64,000 nt of DNA, taken from contig NZ_JAPPUW010000003.1 in NCBI RefSeq assembly GCF_026712205.1, positions 62,001 through 126,000 of the forward strand, in the 5' to 3' direction. The notes under the pieces were generated by a model. The model saw nothing but the letters and a program-made list of their open reading frames with translations. It did no database searches and was not told the origin of the DNA. Below are positions 63,036 to 64,000 of this stretch, piece by piece. Origin of the DNA: Pelomonas aquatica (lineage in GTDB: Bacteria; Pseudomonadota; Gammaproteobacteria; Burkholderiales; Burkholderiaceae_C). The translations under genes and the position numbers were made by a program. How positions within the stretch are numbered: the first letter of the stretch is position 1; each line of letters begins with the position of its first letter.

Positions 63036-63659
63036 ATGAAGTTCGTCGCTTTTGAGCGCAAGCTGCAGGGGACCGGAGCGAGCCGCCGCCTGCGCGTGGC
63101 CGGCAAGGTGCCCGGTATCGTTTTTGGCGCCGGTGAGCCCGTCATGATCGAACTCGATCACAACGCGCTGTTCCACGCCCTGAAGAAGGAAGCCTTCCAC
63201 AGCTCGCTGCTGGACATGGAACTGGGAGGCGCCACCACGCAAGTGCTGTTGCGCGACTTCCAGATGCACCCCTACAAGCCGCAAGTCCTGCACTGCGACT
63301 TCCAGCGCGTGGACGGCACGACCAAGATCACGAAGAAGGTGCCCCTGCACTTCGTCGGTGAAGAGGCCTCCGTGGCCGTCAAGACCGACCACTGCACGGT
63401 CAACCACGTCGTCACCGAGCTGCTGATCACCTGCCTGGCCCAGCAACTGCCCGAGTTCATCGAAGTTGACCTGTCCGGCCTGACCAAGGGTCACTCGCTG
63501 CACGTCAACGACGTCAAGCTGCCTGAAGGCATCAAGGTCGTCACCCACGGCAAGCCCAACCCCGTCATCGCGACGCCGGTCGAGCCCAAGACCGAGGAAG
63601 TCATCGTCGCCGCGGCTCCGGTCGCCGACGACAAGAAGGGCAAGAAGGGCAAGAAGTAA
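63036..63659 (+). CDS. rplY: 50S ribosomal protein L25/general stress protein Ctc
   Basis: A 207-residue long-form (Ctc) L25, which binds 5S rRNA. The N-terminal L25 domain starts [19 protein letters not shown] and includes [11 protein letters not shown]. The C-terminal TL5-like beta domain continues to [11 protein letters not shown] and a Lys-rich tail (KKGKKGKK). A GGAG site precedes the ATG. A strong terminator follows. Confidence 0.95.
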   Translation: MKFVAFERKLQGTGASRRLRVAGKVPGIVFGAGEPVMIELDHNALFHALKKEAFHSSLLDMELGGATTQVLLRDFQMHPYKPQVLHCDFQRVDGTTKITKKVPLHFVGEEASVAVKTDHCTVNHVVTELLITCLAQQLPEFIEVDLSGLTKGHSLHVNDVKLPEGIKVVTHGKPNPVIATPVEPKTEEVIVAAAPVADDKKGKKGKK

Positions 63660-63686
63660 TTCCTGCCGGCATCTGCCAACGACGAA

Positions 63687-63710
63687 GGGCTCCGCAAGGA
63701 GCCCTTTTTC
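63687..63710 (+). terminator. Rho-independent terminator after rplY
   Basis: A 7-bp GC-rich stem GGGCTCC-GCAA-GGAGCCC directly followed by TTTTTC, 28 bp past the rplY stop. The flanking AA and TT extend the stem. It also lies at the 3' end of the convergent minus-strand gene and may serve both. Confidence 0.9.
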
Positions 63711-63719
63711 ATTCGAGCT

Positions 63720-64000
63720 TCAGATTCGGAAATCGCAGGGATCGTCCGTGCGCGGCGTGCCGAGGTCGACGACGAAGTCGCCCAAGATCGGCCCCGATGC
63801 GCCGCTGGGCAGCGCGACGACGAGGTGCTTGCTGGCCGACGCGTTCAGCACGGCCTGGAAGCCCGCGATGTTGAAGGCGCCGCTGCCCGAGCGCGGCGCC
63901 GCCCCCGTCGAGCGGTCGGCCAGGCGCGTCGATGCTGTGCGGGGCGAGGTGGCGGCCGTCACGCCGGCGCGTATCCGAAATGTGTCGACGCGAAACTTTC
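63720..64000 (-). CDS. C-terminal part of an unidentified protein (partial)
   Basis: The minus-strand frame is open from the stop at 63720 to the right edge of the window, giving about 93 residues. The sequence (FNIAGFQAVLNASASKHLVVALP, GPILGDFVVDLGTPRTDDPCDF) looks like folded protein with strands, but I recognise no family. The true start lies either at a GTG near 63962 or outside the window. Confidence 0.45.
   Translation of the reverse strand, partial: KFRVDTFRIRAGVTAATSPRTASTRLADRSTGAAPRSGSGAFNIAGFQAVLNASASKHLVVALPSGASGPILGDFVVDLGTPRTDDPCDFRI

Overview
The window is high-GC bacterial chromosome from a betaproteobacterium, most likely order Burkholderiales (Rubrivivax/Roseateles-like). 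The evidence is gene order and protein similarity recalled from memory: hrcA-nadK-recN-rapZ, mutM-mutY, TPR protein-lolB-ispE-tRNA-Gln-prs-rplY(Ctc form), a CheZ and several chemoreceptors, and compact high-GC coding with many ATGA/GTGA overlaps. No search was run.

Left chromosomal arm (1-18.7 kb): the end of a chemoreceptor, a secreted TonB-C protein, a cold-shock-like membrane protein, the YlqF/RbgA GTPase, a wax-ester synthase/DGAT, HutD, acyl-CoA dehydrogenase, a DGPF protein with its ECF sigma factor, thiolase, an S9 peptidase, an MFS transporter, MtfA, CheZ, a DUF2520 protein, a secreted methyltransferase and an alkaline phosphatase.

Integrated island (18,697-46,370, about 27.7 kb): bounded by a 45-bp direct repeat that is the 3' part of a CAT-anticodon tRNA gene. 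The intact tRNA is at the right end (46,326-46,402, minus). A P4-type tyrosine integrase lies just inside the left end and a small HTH protein just inside the right end. The island has two halves. The cargo half (20.4-36.8 kb) has visibly lower GC and carries defence-type genes: a PemK/MazF-like toxin pair; an R-M set in which a PD-(D/E)XK nuclease is fused to an N6-adenine methylase, followed by HsdS and a second PemK-like gene; a 5'-truncated Eco57I-type methylase; a McrB-like AAA ATPase with a McrC/DUF2357-like partner; a DUF262/DUF1524 (GmrSD-type) protein; and a TniQ-like gene. Several cargo borders are scarred by truncated genes and a DUF1524 remnant. The core half (36.9-46.2 kb) holds a five-gene membrane/lipoprotein operon, an AraC regulator, an XRE regulator with matching inverted repeats at two promoters, a DUF3987 primase/helicase-like ATPase, an M48-like membrane protease, and a 17-unit 9-bp tandem repeat that may be an iteron array.

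Right chromosomal arm (46.4-64 kb): hrcA, nadK, recN, rapZ; a BlaI repressor coupled to an unusual fusion of an M56 (BlaR1-like) protease with an S11 D,D-peptidase; a D-amino-acid-oxidase-like flavoprotein; a chemoreceptor; mutY and mutM; a MITE-like element; the TPR protein, lolB, ispE, tRNA-Gln, prs and rplY.

The most interesting signal is in the cargo. HsdS ends in a short peptide tail that recurs at the C-terminus of a small orphan protein and, more weakly, of the small protein encoded directly upstream of the first PemK-like toxin. HsdS itself overlaps the start of the second PemK-like toxin gene. This suggests a restriction specificity subunit that doubles as an antitoxin. All functional statements are inferred from motifs and context.
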